64,000 nucleotides of DNA from Ariolimax columbianus (GCA_036924085.1 JAVGWX010000007.1:101340960-101404959), one strand, 5' to 3'; numbered from the stretch's first letter, positions 12,901-22,003 are shown. The notes: generated by a model from the sequence alone, not told the origin. A program made the numbers and translations.

Positions 12901-15900
12901 CACTACGAAATGCTTTCATTGGATATTATGAATAATGGGCTGCATGCCTTGTTCCACATGGGAGGGGTTAGCAAGGAGAGAAGGGATGGTGTCGTCTACA
13001 TGTACCCCAACACAAGGCAGCTGTCCACTATCACAGATCAGCTAGGTATATGCTCGTTGTTGTTCTCTTGGATTCTGTCTACAATCTATGTCACTGCTCC
13101 CACATAGGTGCAGTAGCTTCTCTCAGCAGATGGTGACGAGTGTGGATAATGATGATTCTAGTGGCTTGCTAATTAACTTACAAGGGTCTTTACCCTGACT
13201 AGGAGTAGGAGGAGAAAGTTGAAATTTGGCACATATGTAGCTCATTCAATTTGTACTGGACTTAAGAAGTATGAATTTCCCTCCTCGACGGGTTTACCCG
13301 GCTGGTGCATGGCGCAACACACCTTATTGACCGGTTCTGCTACTCTAATGGTTTGTCAGAACAATGGAGAAATCAGAGGCCAGAACTGGGATAAAATTCC
13401 TGATGTTGCAGGGAAAAAGACCTACAGAAATACACAGGGAGCTGGAACCATTGTTTGAGGAATTCTGTCCTTCGTATGCTTCTGTAAAAATCTGTTGTAA
13501 TGCAGTTTAATTGTGGCCGTTTCCATGTTGCTGATCTTCCAAGATAAGGAAGACCATCCTCAGAATGCAGCGATGAAAATGCTGCAAGAGTGAAGAAAAT
13601 CATTGACCAGGATAGGAAAATGAAAATTGCAGAGGTCAGCAAAACTGAATGAAAGTACAGTTTTTAGACTGACAGACATCATTTTACACAACAGACTGAA
13701 GTGAGAAAAGTGTGCCTGCGGGGTCCAGCGTCTGCTGACATGTGAACAGAAACAAACGTGGGCTGCTGTGGCCAGTTGCTCAAAATGTGTCGGTCGAAAA
13801 ACATGTTGCCGACCATGGGGACAGTAGATGAGACTTGGGTTCACCATTATGACCCAGAATCCAAAATTTCCAGCATGCAGTGGAAAACCACAGGCTCACC
13901 AACACATGTCAAGCCAAGAGTTCAGAAATCTGCAAGAAATGTGATACTGACTGTTTTTTTGGGACGTCAAAGGTGTCATATTGAAAGATTACCTGCCTCA
14001 TGGCAACACGGTTAATGGACAATATTGTGCAGATCTCCTTACCAAACTAAGAAAGACTGACCAGAAAACGAGGGATAGCACGCACTCAAATTATGCCTTT
14101 GCTTCAAGACAACACGCCCTTCCATAAAGCAATACGTGCTGCAAACAGCCAACGATTTGAACATTGAAATTCTTCCACACCCACCATATTCTCAGGATTT
14201 AGCTCCATCAGACTTTTTTTCTTTTCCCAAAACTTAAAAAACAGCTTAAAGGAAATCATTTTGACAGTGACGAAGTCATACTGGCTTGTGATAACTGGTT
14301 TATTTATAAAAATAGGTTACTTTATTCTGAATGTCTTTTCAGGGTCATGCAGAAATGTATAAATTCAGGTGGTGGCTACATTGAGAAGGAATAAGCACTG
14401 TGGCAAATTTAAACTTTCTCCTACTCCTTCATGGTCAGGGTCAAGATTTCTGACAATTGTACATACTCATCCTTTGTCCTCTAAGGATGGATACTAAAAT
14501 TCTAGTCCTTAGGTTGCCAGTTCATCATTTGCAGTGTCAATGTCCAACAGGCGGTTATTGATGGACCTCTCTCTAAATGGTACCGCTAGTCATATCCAAA
14601 GCACACACAATGGATGCAATCGAGGCAAGGATATTAGTTCTCTCATTTCCGTCAACTCCAGCTTGATCAGGACACTAGATCCAAACAAGTCCTAGAAGGT
14701 TTGAGGCCTCTATGTCTGTTATCTACTCATGCACGTCAGCACGTCTGTAACTTCCGAGGTAAGGATTAAAAGTCCAATATGATGAATGCCCTTGTTAAAG
14801 GACTCGGTCATTTCAGAACTAAAGTCAATCTTAAGTGAATCTTATTTCTAATACAAAAGATTGTTCGGCATATATCACCATGATTGGCCACAATCTCTGA
14901 TTCTAGCAGAAAAGTCCAAACCCGATTTATCACTTCACAATATCGACAGTCTTCACTGAGATAACAAGTCTTTAACATGTCTACAATAAAAATAATAATA
15001 GTTGCTCATTGCAAGCGAAGATGATGACAGCATCAAACTATTGCTGCGAAATGTGTTCTCTGATGGTTGTAAAGACCAATCCTGGAACTGCACACCTTGT
15101 CATATACAGGGCACACAGTCGGCTGTGCAATCGTTGTATTTTTTTTTCAAGCAGCACGCTTTCGCTGAGTTTCTGCGATCTCTTTGGTGATGCTAATTCG
15201 CGAGGTGGTACGGTCTTGTGCAAGCATCTCCCAGGAGGTCACATCAATATTGAAGCATTTCAGAGACGCTGTCGAGTCTCTGTAGCGTTTCTTCTGTCCT
15301 CCTGTTGAGTGTCTGTTATAAGCTCACTGTATAACAGCTGGTTGGGAATGTAATAATCTGACATACAAACAACATGTCCCATCCATCTCAACATGTTAGT
15401 ATCGCTAAGAATTTCAGAGTTAGATACTTTGTCCTGCCACCTGATCCTGAGCAGCCTGCGACGACAGCTCAAGTGAAAATGATTGTCTATGTCCCACAGA
15501 CATGCAGCAAAGGAGAAAATATCACAGCCCAATATACTTTTATCTTGGTGACGACACTGAGGTTCCAGACGTTTGCTTGGAGCCTCCCAAACGCCGAGCT
15601 TGCCTTAGCAATCCTGTTATTGACCTCAGTGTTGATATTTGCCTCTCTAGTGAAGATACTGCTTGTGTAGGTGAAGCTAGCGACTCACTAAGTATGTGAA
15701 GCTAGTGACTTCCTGGAGAGATGTTGGTTTTGTACAGTAACGTTTCGTTCTAAGTACGACTTCCCAGGGGCATGCTGGATGCATACTTCCCTTCGTTTTC
15801 CTAGAGTTGATCATGATACCAAAGTTACTACATGCTGCGGAAAACCTTGTCACTGTAGACTGCATATCTTTTTCTGAGCAAGTATTGAGGGTACAATAGA

Positions 15901-18900
15901 TCATCTAGGATCGTGGCTTCACTCACCTTTGTGTAGGATTTAAGGCACCTTGGAATGAACAGCAGACCCTGCGTCCTGTACCTGATAATATATGCCAGTA
16001 GTGGCACTATGGACAGCAGACCCTGCGTCCTGTACCTGATAATATATGCCAGTAGTGGCACTATGGACAGCAGACCCTGCGTCCTGTACCTGATAATATG
16101 TGCCAGTAGTGGCACTATGGACAGCATCAATGAGCATGGCTGCAAACCTGTTTTTTTTGTTGTTTTTTTTGCGTTCGTCTTATTTTCTCTAATCCCCAAT
16201 GCAGTGTGCGTTGCACTGTGGTTTTTATTTTGTGCCTGTCAGCCCAGTGCATCTGACTTCAGCATGCATTTTATGTAAGGGTCTGCTTCCTCCTGCATTT
16301 TCTAAGAGTTTGCTTCCCCGGGGTAACGGCCGTTGCTGTGATGGGGATCAAACCCAGCAGCTTCGGTTTGTGAGCCGTGCCACTTAACCACTATGCCACG
16401 CCGTCCCCTCAAACCTGTTTGACACTGGTGGTTACACAGACATTTCTCTCTTGGGCAGTACACGAGCCGTCATGAAATTGGTGGACAGCCGCAATGAATC
16501 TGCAGGGGCAGCCATGGTTTGCCAGAGTCCATCCCTATAGAGGGTGTCAAGGGCTTAGGTTAGGTCGACGAAAACTGTGTACAGGTCACAATTCTGTTCT
16601 TGACTTTTCTTTGTTGACATGCTGCATGTATCATTTCAACCGCCCCAAACCCGCACAAAAACCACACCTGTTCCCAGTGAGTAAATCCTGCTCACGGTGA
16701 TCATTTAAAATTTTTAAGATTTAAGATTTAAAAACCCACCGTTTTGTGCTTTTGTTTCTTAAGGGGCAAGCACCTTTACCTCTCAGATATAGCGGAGCCT
16801 CCGCTATAGAAACTCTACTCTCAAGACTAACACTGAGACAGTAGAAGAGGAAACAACAGTACAAAGGCATAATAAGGAGTTTATCCTGCAATCCCCACTG
16901 GCTGATGACTTGCTAGCAAAGATATGTTGCCCACTGAAGTCATGGAGTTGGTCCTTCTTATTGATATTTGACAAAGTTAGTTTCATCTCTAACACTTCAT
17001 CCCCGACAGCAGTGTCTGCTATGGGACTACCTTACCTTGAGTTTACAAAGAGAATTCATGAAGAAAATCAGTCAGGTAAGATATTTGGCCTAATAAAAAA
17101 AACACTTTGCTGAGAACTGTGCTTGAAGGAAAATAGAATCCAAAAGTGTCATTAGAAAACCAGAGCCTGTAGGTGGGTGGATAACATGTAGAGATTGACT
17201 GGGACAAGTCTGGTAGGCAGGACGGGAGATCCTTCAATGTGCTGATAGGAACTGAACTGATTTTCATTCCGTTCCCTCAATGCTCATTTTCTAAGTGCTA
17301 CTAGTAACTTGGCTACAGGCTCCTTATGGAAAACTGACAGCCAAAAGGCAGAATTAAACAAAAGTCTGTACTTCACCATGTTAGTGAAATCAAAGAGACA
17401 GATACCATCTAGTAGAAAGAAGACAAGAATTACAGAGAGTAAAAGACATACCTCCACAAGCTTTCCTTAAAACACCAGAAATACAGGCACAATTGATATG
17501 TGATACAACCAAAAGTTCAGATCCAAGTACTCTCATTTGAACAGCTCAAAGAACTATTAATGCATATCCCGATGATGATGAACTAATGCTTGCAGGGAGG
17601 TTTCCTCCAACTATGAAGCTGAGATCACTGCACTTGAAGCTGAGTTGTACCATCTGAGGATAGTTTTTGATGTATTCCTTCAAAGACCCAAAACACTTAT
17701 TTTCACAGACTCAATGTCAGCCCTTTAAGCATTAGAAGTTGCTGGTCATTGTAGACCTGACCGTATCCAAATATCTCTAGACATTGACCACATTATCACT
17801 TCCAGTGCTGTCAAAATAGCTCTGCAGTGGCTACATGGACACTCAAGCAGACCTGGCAATGACAAGGCAGACAGACCAGCAAAGGAGGGATCAAGACAAG
17901 AACAGCAACAACTTTACAAGCAGCCAAACAGCTCATAAGATCAGCAAACAAAGAAACTTGGCTGAACAGATGGACCATGGGAAACACGGGAAGGGAAGTC
18001 TACAGACATATGGCAAGCCCCAGTCCAAATAACAGGGTCAATCAACTCACAAGGAAGGATCAGAGCACCATTTTCCGACTGAGAACCCAACACATCCCAC
18101 TAAACAAACACCTGAACAGAACCCAACACATCCCACTAAACAAACACCTGAACAGAACCCAACACATCCCACTAAACAAACACCTGAACAGAACCCAACA
18201 CATCCCACTAAACAAACACCTGAACAGAACCCAACACATTCCACTAAACAAACACCTGAACAGAACCCAACACATCCCACTAAACAAACACCTGAACAGA
18301 ACCCAACACATCCCACTAAACAAACACCTGAACAGAACCCAACACATCCCACTAAACAAACACCTGAACAGAACCCAACACATCCCACTAAACAAACACC
18401 TGAACAGAACCCAACACATCCCACTAAACAAACACCTGAACAGAACCCAACACATCCCACTAAACAAACACCTGAACAGAACCCAACACATCCCACTAAA
18501 CAAACACCTGAACAGAACCCAACACATTCCACTAAACAAACACCTGAACAGAACCCAACACATCCCACTAAACAAACACCTGAACAGAACCCAACACATC
18601 CCACTAAACAAACACCTGAACAGAACCCAACACATTCCACTAAACAAACACCTGAACAAAACCCAACACATCCCACTAAACAAACACCTGAACAGAACCC
18701 AACACATCCCACTAAACAAACATCTGAACAGAACCCAACACATCCCACTAAACAAACACCTGAACAGAACCCAACACATTCCACTAAACAAACACCTGAA
18801 CAGAACCCAACACATCCCACTAAACAAACACCTGAACAGAACCCAACACATCCCACTAAACAAACACCTGAACAGAACCCAACACATTCCACTAAACAAA

Positions 18901-19643
18901 CACCTGAACAAAACCCAACACATCCCACTAAACAAACACCTGAACAGAACCCAACACATCCCACTAAACAAACATCTGAACAGAACCCAACACATCCCAC
19001 TAAACAAACACCTGAACAGAACCCAACACATCCCACTAAACAAACACCTGAACAGAATCCAACCACAAATTACTCCCGAGTGCCAGCTGTGAACACACTC
19101 ATATGAAACCTATGGTAATCATCTCTTTAAGTGCTCAGCGCTCAATGAATTTAGGAAAATGCTTCTTCCTCCATGAACAGATACATGGAACACTTTGTAT
19201 GGCACTAGACAACAGTTGGTAAACACGTGCAGATATCATTACATGACATTGGGACTAAGGGTGAGAGCCTGGATGCTGCTGGATCCGTAACAACAACAAC
19301 AAGGTCCATTGCCAGTATGAAAAATGTAACATCTTACATTACAACTGCAAGGAAGGGAACTGGCTACCTCACATAGGCTACAACAGTCCATGAAGAGTTA
19401 TTATCTTCATGCCCGACAGCAATTATTTCCATTGGACCCACCTTTACCTTTTACATTATGACTAATAGGTCTTCACCAGGAACAAAACAAAATAGTTATT
19501 ACAAGTGTTTTCGTTGTGAAAAATTGTTAATCAAACGAGTAATGTCTGTTCTTGTCACAGCCAAGTTTGTTGATGTTCCTCGGGTGCCTTCCGTCAGCAT
19601 CAACCTTCACTCCAAGACGGTCACAGTCAATGCCAAGTTGTAA
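685..19643 (+). CDS. GNPAT: Dihydroxyacetone-phosphate acyltransferase, C-terminal half (7 exons, 5' incomplete)
   Basis: DHAP acyltransferase acylates dihydroxyacetone phosphate in peroxisomes, the first step of ether-lipid (plasmalogen) synthesis. Seven exons (685-905, 3488-3631, 5772-5885, 7932-8011, 10192-10332, 12772-13045, 19561-19643) join with matching phases at every GT/AG junction. They match, from memory of the family, the region after the acyltransferase core: WVKRQASNMGAYIDWP, YRNHIIHVFVRPAMIAISV, DFVFIPG, EPFLLGYW, EGVVRHYEMLSLDIMNNGL. The protein ends NAKL-stop, a peroxisomal targeting signal 1. The HX4D acyltransferase motif and start codon would lie to the left, outside the window. 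The mitochondrial paralogue GPAM is less likely because of the AKL end and the IDWP and DFVFIPG blocks. Introns are packed with mobile elements and minisatellites. The neighbour is AREL1, convergent. Confidence 0.88.
906..2015 (-). mobile_element. Decayed LINE: endonuclease start and RNase H remnants, antisense in GNPAT intron
   Basis: On the minus strand, reading down from about 1975, the sequence KVLQWNAEGI is the N-terminal motif of an APE-type endonuclease. It is followed by degenerate endonuclease sequence to about 1400. Then LNLYTDGSANK (near 1300), DADAELVIKMK (near 1170) and FLTDVASVLAD (near 1120) give the first three acidic motifs of an RNase H domain. The whole reverse transcriptase between them is missing, so this is an internally deleted, frameshifted copy. 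Confidence 0.7.
2016..2855. other. Intron sequence, nothing recognised
   Basis: No coding, RNA or repeat signal could be supported. A short palindromic GC patch (CTGCCGGCCAAACCGGCAAG, near 2200) stands out from the AT-rich surroundings. Confidence 0.5.
2856..3255 (+). mobile_element. tRNA-headed SINE, copy 1
   Basis: An A-box-like TGGTCTTGGGGTAAGG (from 2859) and a B-box-like TGTGTTCAAATCAC (2901-2914) form a tRNA-like head. The body contains AAATCCCTCGGCAGTTGGAA. The same head and body occur inverted at 52925-53240, which proves a dispersed family. It lies in a GNPAT intron. The right edge is approximate. Confidence 0.8.
3488..3631 (+). CDS. GNPAT: GNPAT exon B
   Basis: Acceptor CATTCTCAG, donor AACAG|GTTGGT. 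Phase 1 in and phase 1 out. It encodes ESVLRENVKLHQNIVRVTED, matching the LLHSNLVSLVKD-like block of GNPAT. Confidence 0.85.
3632..3989. other. Intron sequence, mostly unrecognised
   Basis: No clear feature. A short stretch near 3940-3985 reads LAEVQALIIAAEKI and could be a scrap of a LINE RNase H domain, but it is too short to call. Confidence 0.4.
3990..4262 (+). mobile_element. GAA-tailed retroposon family, copy 1
   Basis: This is one of six copies of a dispersed family containing GGTGCAAATATCGCAGTCAA and GCTGTAAACTACGACACAAC, and ending in GAACGAAG-type purine sequence. Other copies are at 33532-33701, 37702-38039, 48712-48816, 52502-52842 and 58927-59090. Confidence 0.8.
4263..5771. other. 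Intron sequence, nothing recognised
   Basis: AT-rich, with no ORF, RNA or array that could be supported. Confidence 0.5.
5772..5885 (+). CDS. GNPAT: GNPAT exon C
   Basis: Acceptor TTTTTCAG. The donor GTAG|GTGTGT at 5886 is chosen over the overlapping GTAGGT because only it leaves the one base needed to make GAT with exon D. It encodes GQHLMLSLYRNHIIHVFVRP and on to EDKLSV. Confidence 0.85.
5956..6993 (+). mobile_element. TTAA-flanked inverted-repeat DNA transposon (piggyBac-like), decayed
   Basis: TTAA (5956-5959) is followed by CTCTTAAAGGCCATAA. The right end is the inverse, TTATGGCCTTTAAGAG (6974-6989), then TTAA (6990-6993). Terminal inverted repeats with a TTAA target duplication define the piggyBac superfamily. 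The interior has an acidic stretch (DVESESDIEYN, near 6330) and CGRPCGVNGDLQPSDRSTPF (near 6590), vaguely like a piggyBac transposase N-terminal region, but no intact ORF. About 1.03 kb. Confidence 0.75.
6990..7610 (+). mobile_element. piggyBac-type MITE, 613 bp, sharing a TTAA with the preceding element
   Basis: TTAA (6990-6993), then CCCTTTTCACTCCAGGC. The right end GCCGAGCTGAAAAGGG (7591-7606) is its imperfect inverse, followed by TTAA (7607-7610). CCC ends plus TTAA fit piggyBac. No coding capacity. The left TTAA is also the right TTAA of the element at 5956-6993. Confidence 0.8.
7690..7800 (-). mobile_element. 3' end of CR1/L2-like LINE
   Basis: This short inverted match to the terminal segment found at 32965-33060 and 56360-56410 has the core GTATACAGACTGCAGAATCT and TAAATCAGTATAAAGAAG on the minus strand. 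It is a severely 5'-truncated insertion. Confidence 0.65.
7932..8011 (+). CDS. GNPAT: GNPAT exon D
   Basis: Acceptor TTTTTCTCCAG, donor TCT|GTAGGT. Phase 1 in, phase 0 out. It encodes DDLFTKYCFLEQLLSKDFVF and then IPGKTKS. Confidence 0.85.
8012..8892. other. Intron sequence, nothing recognised
   Basis: No supported feature apart from AT-rich intron sequence. Confidence 0.45.
8893..9520 (+). repeat. ~25-bp minisatellite (TCAGTTTTTGGATATAAATA core)
   Basis: About 25 degenerate units based on TCTCAGTTTTTGGATATAAA plus TATCT. An interspersed variant with CAGCATGTGGGCATACATAT recurs three times and shows a higher-order pattern. Confidence 0.9.
9640..10012 (+). repeat. ~27-bp minisatellite (TACACCATACGTATGTTCTC core)
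   Basis: About 14 units with a variable T-run (6-9 T). It shares TTCTCAGTTTTT with the preceding array, so the two are probably divergent parts of one locus. It ends about 180 bp before GNPAT exon E. The plus-strand ORFs across it are by-products of the repeat. Confidence 0.9.
10192..10332 (+). CDS. GNPAT: GNPAT exon E
   Basis: Acceptor ATATCTGCAG, donor TGG|GTGAGT. Phase 0 both ends, 47 codons. It encodes DFEVALLTLTHMCGIIMEDS through EPFLLGYW. Confidence 0.88.
10333..10779. other. Intron sequence, nothing firm
   Basis: TTAACCTTTTACCCTCTGAC at 10421 resembles the left end of the 613-bp MITE, but no partner end was found nearby. Confidence 0.4.
10780..11640 (+). mobile_element. RNase H LINE remnant with internal minisatellite
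   Basis: CDILGNEKADRLARCGRGQE (about 10950-11010) is the C-terminal RNase H block (GNExADxLA). After the 47-bp array the sequence resumes with degraded post-RNase H sequence. The copy is frameshifted. It sits in the GNPAT intron between exons E and F. Confidence 0.65.
11036..11410 (+). repeat. 47-bp minisatellite x8 inside a LINE remnant
   Basis: Eight units (GAGAAGAGGAGACCTATCCA ... CAGGACCAATCTTT). The first unit is continuous with the LINE coding sequence (YFEKRRPIQAVR), so the unit was copied from the element. Confidence 0.9.
11641..12221. other. Intron sequence, nothing recognised
   Basis: AT-rich; no supported feature. Confidence 0.45.
12222..12455 (+). repeat. 45-bp minisatellite x5
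   Basis: Units of AACTGAGCTTTCACTAGAAG plus TGAGTTTATGAATAACATGTCACAA-like sequence, with two unit variants (AACATGTC and AAAGTCTC). Confidence 0.9.
12490..12700 (-). mobile_element. Diverged SINE copy related to 20310-20615
   Basis: It shares TTCATTGCTGAAAGTG, CTGATTTCATGGGGTACCCA and GGTCATACCAC, in the same order, with the copy at 20310-20615. That copy ends in a tRNA-like head on the minus strand. Confidence 0.6.
12772..13045 (+). CDS. GNPAT: GNPAT exon F
   Basis: Acceptor TTTGTTACAG, donor CTAG|GTATAT. Phase 0 in, phase 1 out. It encodes ILCQYLLSNHP through STITDQL. The single G left at the end completes GCC (Ala) with exon G, 6.5 kb away. Confidence 0.88.
13193..14440 (+). mobile_element. 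Mariner transposon with both inverted repeats, transposase decayed
   Basis: TA precedes CCCTGACTAGGAGTAGGAGG (13193). The right end, inverted, begins CCCTGACCATGAAGGAGTAG (14440 backwards), and the match continues through GAGAAAGTT and AAATTTG. The interior encodes a mariner transposase in broken frames: VDETWVHHYDPESK (first Asp, near 13825), LLQDNTPFHKA (second Asp, near 14100) and YSQDLAPSDFF (third Asp, near 14190), the D,D34D catalytic layout. Several stops and frameshifts make it non-autonomous. It sits in the last GNPAT intron. Confidence 0.9.
14441..14999. other. Intron sequence, nothing recognised
   Basis: No supported feature. Confidence 0.45.
15961..16122 (-). repeat. 54-bp x3 in-frame repeat inside the LINE RT
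   Basis: Three almost identical 54-bp units, 18 codons each. On the minus strand each encodes SIVPLLAYIIRYRTQGLL. The IRYRTxGxL block is a normal single-copy RT segment, so two extra copies were added without shifting the frame. Confidence 0.9.
16154..16409 (-). mobile_element. tRNA-headed SINE with perfect 11-bp target duplication
   Basis: On the minus strand it starts GAGGGGACGGCGTGGCATAG and contains TGGCATAGTGGTTAAG (A box) and GGGTTTGATCCCC (B box). It ends in an A-rich tail, AAAAAAAACAACAAAAAAA. It is bounded by CAAACCTGTTT at 16143-16153 and 16410-16420. It interrupts the LINE RT at 15000-16640, so it is younger. A related copy lies at 43985-44200. Confidence 0.93.
16641..17589. other. 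Intron sequence, possible LINE body
   Basis: It precedes the RNase H block of the next LINE and may be its degraded upstream part (ALGLPYLEFT-like residues near 17020). No firm domain was seen. Confidence 0.35.
17590..19300 (+). mobile_element. RNase H LINE fragment carrying an in-frame minisatellite
   Basis: YEAEITALEAELYHLRI (Glu motif, near 17610), LIFTDSMSAL (Asp motif, near 17700) and ALQWLHGHSSRPGNDKADRP (near 17825-17880) make up an RNase H domain. Then comes STIFRLRTQHIPLNKHLN with its 36-bp expansion, and ITPECQLCEHTHETYG/HLFKCSALNEFRKM, the terminal Cys/His region. The element ends in a (CAA)n-like tail at about 19280-19300. A few stops break the frame. Confidence 0.85.
18088..19060 (+). 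repeat. 36-bp minisatellite x27 inside the LINE ORF
   Basis: Each unit (AACCCAACACATCCCACTAA plus ACAAACACCTGAACAG) is 12 codons and encodes RTQHIPLNKHLN, so the LINE frame stays open over 371 codons. Variant units (ATTCC, GAACAAAA, CATCTG) recur with a 252-bp spacing, showing a seven-unit higher-order repeat. Confidence 0.95.
19561..19643 (+). CDS. GNPAT: GNPAT last exon with peroxisomal targeting signal
   Basis: Acceptor CTTGTCACAG. It encodes AKFVDVPRVPSVSINLHSKT and then VTVNAKL-stop. The first codon is completed by the G ending exon F. AKL at the C-terminus is a classic PTS1, as expected for a peroxisomal matrix-side enzyme. Confidence 0.9.
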
Positions 19644-20309
19644 TTGCCTGCAACACTCATGGTCTGATGAACTGTTACTTTGCCTCAGAATGTTTGCCAT
19701 AGCCAAGTCTGTGGAGTAGTTCTCCACCATCTTGTGAGCATGATAGACAGTGCCATCCAGTGTCATCTAAACAACGATGAAGGCCGTCATACACCAGCTT
19801 GTACAAATGAGCTGCCGGACGATAACTTACTCGTAACTAAGACAGCTTCTAATGTTCATATATTTGACTTTTAGTTTGCTAAATGAACTGCCGGACGATA
19901 ACTTATTGTGTGTACTCGTAACTAAGACAGCTTCTAATGTTCATATATTTGACTTTTAGTTTGCTAAAGGAAGTTGCCAGCAGGTTTATTTTTGTTGTTT
20001 TTTGTTGTTTGTTCATAACTTTCTGCATTCAGGATATGTCTTGAATTTATGCTCTGTGATGGTCAGGCAGTCATAGCCTGCAAGAGGAACATATTGGTCA
20101 TTTATTAACGAGATGGAATTGGCAGTTGGATACGTTAATGTACTTTTTTGTCTGTTCTGTTCTTGGTGACAGGGATTGTAGCTGCCACAAAAACTAACCT
20201 TGATTTCAGTGGTTGGAAAGTTGTGAAAATAATACTCAACAAGGTTCAATCGACATTTATGTCCTGGGAAAATGGCTCATAGAACCGGCCTCAGTCGCAC
20301 CAATGCGCT
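19644..20309. other. 3' flank of GNPAT, with an 80-bp tandem duplication
   Basis: GCCGGACGATAACTTA and the following ~75 bp are present twice (19812-19887 and 19888-19972). The second copy carries an 8-9 bp insertion (TTGTGTGTA). No clear AATAAA lies close to the stop codon. The rest is unrecognised. Confidence 0.7.
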
Positions 20310-20615
20310 CCCTTGTGTGCTCAGCCCCTTTCATTGCTGAAAGTGGCGACGACATCACATGAACTTTGTTGCTCCTGCAGCGACTGTTCCTCTGACTTCA
20401 TCAGGTACCCATTTACAGATGAGCTGACTGGAACAAGTGGTCATACAAATGACTTGATCAGGTTCCAATTTACAGCTGAGCCTACTGGAACAAGTGGTCA
20501 TACCATGAAAAAACCTTTGACATGCATGGTCTGTCACACTGAGCATGACATGATTGTGGGATTGTAAGCCATGCGCTCAACCTCATAGGCCACCGTTTCT
20601 CCTGTGTACTGAACG
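20310..20615 (-). mobile_element. tRNA-headed SINE
   Basis: On the minus strand the head reads GGTGGCCTATGAGGTTGAGC (from about 20605). The body contains a short internal duplication (GATCAGGT..CA.TTTACAG.TGAGC). It is related to 12490-12700. Confidence 0.6.
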
Positions 20616-20849
20616 CTCGAAGAGCAGCAATCTCTCAGACCCAGGGGAGTACATTCAGACTGTGCATGCGTGGAACCTTCATTTCTGTACTGTTAACATA
20701 TATAGCAACAGTATTTATGTACTGTTACATGTATACATAGATAGCAACAGTATTTCAAGAGGGCAAAAATATATGCACACACACACCACGAATGAAGGAA
20801 CGAGATGTATTCAAATGAAACCCGCCCCAGTGGATTTATTACAAAAATA

Positions 20850-21640
20850 ATAAAGGAACATTAGCAGGTGTAGCAGAATTAAACAAAGCAATTGTTATGA
20901 AGCAAGCTTGAACCAGAGTTTGTTAGAAAAAGTTGCCATAGACATTCAGGCACTGCTTGGGCAGATGTCGGATGCCTGTCTGAGAAGTCTGCCAATAGAA
21001 GGCCCTCAGGGGCAAGCAATGTGGTCAGCATAACCTTACCAGCAGAAACCTGTGATTGAAATCTCTTGGGTTTTGGTGATCCACAATGCTTCCATTGCTG
21101 TTTTGCTGCACGACACATCACACACCACTATGCGCAACAGAAATTCATCACTCTCCGCTTCGTAACGTAGCAAGTGGTACAAACCAGCCCATATGTTCTT
21201 TCTTATGGTGGTCGGTCAGCATTTGTGGGATCCATTGTGAACACATCTTCCGAAACTTCAGTTTCTTTCTAACCACCATTTGAACTGTCCCAAGCGACAC
21301 AGCAAATTACTCTGCTAGCGAAGTAAGCGCCAATGATGGTACACCTGTATCGCTGCATCAATGTTGGCGATGGCTTCTTCTGTCCAACAATATGCGCCTG
21401 ACCTGGTCGCGGAAGATTGTTCGTTAACTCACGTCCTCTCTGAAACATCTATGCCCAGTCCTTCGCTATTGTCTTCACCACACAGTCACCATACACTGCT
21501 GGCCGTGAATGCTTGACTGGTCGACATCCTTCACCTGTTAGAAACTGAATCACTGCTCGCTGACCAACCCTGGACGGATTCCATATCACACCCGCCATTT
21601 TCTCAGCTGACTGCAGCAGAACCAATGAATGTGAAGATAA
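20850..21640 (-). mobile_element. Decayed mariner transposase, antisense
   Basis: On the minus strand: RAVIQFLTGEGCRPV and AVYGDCVVKTIAKDWA (N-terminal helix-turn-helix region, near 21500-21590), NNLPRPGQ (near 21415), KQQWKHCGSPKPKRFQSQV (near 21090) and SAGKVMLT (near 21030). The first catalytic DE and all of the C-terminal half are missing or unreadable. Confidence 0.75.
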
Positions 21641-22003
21641 TGAACACGTGTACATTAGTACCGTATGTGCTTATTAAGTCAGATGTGACATGGTCCTTAC
21701 GCGCATGTTTACGTGGTGCAACATGTGTGGGTTTCATATATATGTGTTCTGTACTTGAAACTTGAGTAACTAGTCTTACAGTGAGTTCACTGAGACTGTT
21801 TGTGTATGAGTCTTTCTGTGTAGAAGTCAATTATGAAAACTTGTCAGTCTAGACACTGTAACCACCAAATTGAATGTCATGCCATACCTCCTCACACAGA
21901 TATTTATTTCGCTATCCTCTCATGCTATACTTGTATCACAGAAGCATGGATATTGTGATGTGATATTATTTCTTCTCATTTCCTCACTTAGCCAGGCTTT
22001 CTC
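21641..22003. other. Intergenic sequence, nothing recognised
   Basis: No supported feature. Confidence 0.4.

Larger units (their letters stand above)
15000..16640 (-). mobile_element. LINE reverse transcriptase fragment with C-terminal zinc finger
   Basis: On the minus strand, in order: CDLYTVFVDLT (the RT motif with the first catalytic Asp, near 16580), LSTNFMTARV, a SINE insertion, MLIDAVHSA, a 54-bp repeat, SYTKVSEATILDDLLYP (in place of the LLYADD block, so the key motif is damaged), FSAACSNFGIMIN, RRRLLRIRWQDKV, MLRWMGHV, and finally CPVYDKVCSSRIGLYNHQRT (near 15075), a Cys/His finger typical of the C-terminus of these elements. Frames are broken several times. Confidence 0.85.

Noticed and set aside
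16804..17113. Exon-like segment ending CAGTCAG|GTAAGA with LPYLEFTKRIHEENQS
   Set aside because: GNPAT exons F and G join in phase without it, and the residues match nothing in GNPAT; probably LINE body.
18047..19066. Cysteine-rich 339- and 327-residue minus-strand ORFs (GVCLVGCVGFC repeats)
   Set aside because: They are the reverse reading of the 36-bp array; the plus strand carries the LINE frame from which the unit derives.
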